Shown: positions 63,000 to 64,000 of the stretch, one piece after another
How positions within the stretch are numbered: position 1 is the stretch's first letter
How the letters are laid out: each line of letters begins with the position of its first letter
Assembly (NCBI RefSeq): GCF_026619435.1
Contig: NZ_JAOVZQ010000001.1
Location: 2,115,501 to 2,179,500 of the forward strand
DNA: 64,000 bases
Reading direction: 5' to 3'
From: Hoeflea ulvae
GTDB lineage: Bacteria; Pseudomonadota; Alphaproteobacteria; Rhizobiales; Rhizobiaceae
Notes under the pieces: generated by a model
What the model was told of the DNA's origin: nothing
Seen by the model: the letters and a program-made list of their open reading frames with translations, nothing else
Databases searched by the model: none
Made by a program: the position numbers and the translations under genes

Positions 63000-63035
63000 G
63001 GCCAGTCGGCGTCCCCCCTGCCGGCTGGCCTTTTT
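63000..63035 (+). terminator. Terminator after the small secreted protein gene
   Basis: An 11-bp stem (63000-63010 with 63020-63030, one G-T pair) followed by TTTTT. A smaller GATCTGA/TCAGATC hairpin precedes it. Confidence 0.88.
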
Positions 63036-63156
63036 GCATGCGCGGTTTTCATTCATGAGAGTTAGCGCTTGTCCGCTGCCGATGCCCCCAGGGACAGGGA
63101 CCCGCAACCGGCCACTGCCATCAAAGGTGGCACGGCCCGGGTGCCCTCTCGGCTGG

Positions 63157-63405
63157 TCACCCCGCGCTCATCCCCGCCAGCATTACCGCTAGCGCCACGA
63201 TGTGGATCAGCATGATCGCCCGGTCGTTCCAGATCACACCGACGGCAAACCAGCCAAACACACCGGCGACGAACAGATAGAGATTCCACGGTGTCCAGCC
63301 GAAGCCGGTGGCCGTGTAGCCCAGGATCTGGATGATCGACGCCACCCATTTGACCGCGAAGGCGATCCGTTCGCTCGAAAAATTCCCAACAACTGCAGTG
63401 GTCAT
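63157..63405 (-). CDS. Small membrane protein (DUF6552-like)
   Basis: An 82-residue protein with two or three helices: AVKWVASIIQILGYTATGFGWTPWNLYLFVAGVFGWFAVGVIWNDRAIMLIHIVALAVMLAG. The W-N-D-R-AIM-H pattern fits small alphaproteobacterial membrane proteins of the DUF6552 type, recalled from memory. Function is unknown. It is 25 bases downstream of the SDR gene on the same strand and likely co-transcribed. Confidence 0.75.
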   Translation of the reverse strand: MTTAVVGNFSSERIAFAVKWVASIIQILGYTATGFGWTPWNLYLFVAGVFGWFAVGVIWNDRAIMLIHIVALAVMLAGMSAG

Positions 63406-63430
63406 GATCAGGTACTCCTCGGTTTGCCGG

Positions 63431-64000
63431 TCACACGGACCGCGTCAGCCCGCCGTCGATGCGAAAATTCTGGCCGGTGATGTAGGCCGCATCGTCGGAT
63501 GCCAGATAGGAAATCAGCGACGAGACCTCGCGCGCATGGCCGTAGCGGCCCATCGGAATCCGCGCCTTGCGGTCGGAGGTCTCCGGCAGTGAATCGATGA
63601 AGCCCGGCAGCACATTGTTCATCCGGATATTCTTCGCTGCATAGCGGTCGGTAAAAAGCTTGGTGAAGGCCGCCAGCCCGGCGCGGAACACGCCCGAGGT
63701 TGGAAACAGCGGATCGGGCTCGAATGCCGCAAAGGTGGAGATGTTGAGGATGGTGCCGCCGCCCTGGCGCTCCATATGCGGGGTGACCAGCCGGGCAGGG
63801 CGGATGACATTCATCAGGTAATATTCCATGCCCTTGTGCCAGTCCTCATCGCTGATCGAAAGCACATCGCCCTTCGGCCCGTGACCGGCGGAATTGACCA
63901 GCACGTCCACCCGGCCCCAGGCGGCGATCGCCTTGTCGACAAAGGCTGCCAGCGCCTCCGGGTCGAGATTGGAGCCGGTATGGCCGACGCCGCCCAGTTC
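63431..64000 (-). CDS. Short-chain dehydrogenase/reductase, 5' end outside window
   Basis: The reading frame is open to the window edge, so the N-terminal cofactor motif is not visible. The visible part has VDVLVNSAGHGPKGDV, ILNISTFAAFEPDPLFPTSGVFRAGLAAFTKLF, NNVLPGFIDSLPE and the C-terminal DDAAYITGQNFRIDGGLTRSV. The usual catalytic YxxxK is not present; the matching stretch reads SGVFRAGL. Either the active site is rearranged or this SDR subgroup has lost it. The substrate is unknown. Confidence 0.88.
   Translation of the reverse strand, partial: ELGGVGHTGSNLDPEALAAFVDKAIAAWGRVDVLVNSAGHGPKGDVLSISDEDWHKGMEYYLMNVIRPARLVTPHMERQGGGTILNISTFAAFEPDPLFPTSGVFRAGLAAFTKLFTDRYAAKNIRMNNVLPGFIDSLPETSDRKARIPMGRYGHAREVSSLISYLASDDAAYITGQNFRIDGGLTRSV

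Overview
The window looks like a chromosomal segment of a high-GC alphaproteobacterium of the order Rhizobiales, probably Rhizobiaceae (Hoeflea-like). The evidence is a two-piece, circularly permuted tmRNA with the tag ANDNYAEARLAA, an alpha-type SspB next to DUF4169 and ribbon-helix-helix genes, the order thyA-folA-hflK-hflC-DUF2065-degP, divergent serB/miaA, and an ilvBH pair. The genus is inference. No rRNA, tRNA, CRISPR array or intact insertion sequence was seen.

Layout. 1-8.4 kb: intergenic palindromes, a LysR regulator, a double-Kazal lipoprotein, DUF2946 and PepSY-TM genes, a MAPEG protein, a ClC channel with a thioesterase, and a D-lactate dehydrogenase-type flavoprotein. 8.4-13.5 kb: a giant AsmA-type protein carrying a TolA-like Ala/Glu helix and an extra C-terminal domain. 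13.6-17.05 kb: the Ku/LigD end-joining pair. 17.1-18.1 kb: sspB operon. 18.44-18.8 kb: ssrA. 19-25.6 kb: BNR-repeat protein, thyA, folA, hflKC, DUF2065 and DegP. 25.7-28.1 kb: GNAT, a frameshifted serB, and miaA. 28-31 kb: GGDEF protein and HerA-like ATPase. 31.1-33.8 kb: ilvBH behind an apparent leader-peptide attenuator.

33.8-39.5 kb is accessory in character: aldo/keto reductase, LysE exporter, a cobalt-type nitrile hydratase operon, then a small nitric-oxide module (truncated haemoglobin, 51-residue membrane peptide, NsrR-like regulator) bounded on both sides by related palindromes, and a Dda-like helicase. 39.8-48.4 kb: outer membrane protein, Old Yellow Enzyme/HxlR pair, nucleoside-recognition membrane protein, Lrp regulator, EAL protein, unknown secreted protein, spermidine-synthase-like protein, 3-methyladenine glycosylase, second LysE. 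48.4-50.8 kb: alkB and two phosphatase-type genes with overlapping stops and starts. 51-55.2 kb: pdxJ, QorB/HxlR pair, lipoprotein, Amj-type lipid II flippase. 55.5-59.6 kb: FCD regulator, TRAP transporter and RpiB-like isomerase. 59.9-64 kb: a lower-GC tail-collar-like protein, TetR, a frameshifted ilvC, a small secreted protein, a small membrane protein and an SDR cut by the window end.

The strongest unusual signals are the AsmA/TolA-like fusion, the palindrome-bounded NO module, the ilvB attenuator, the split tmRNA, and two single-base insertions (serB and ilvC) that each fall inside a catalytic or cofactor-binding motif. Both genes belong to amino-acid biosynthesis; sequencing error is the first explanation to exclude.
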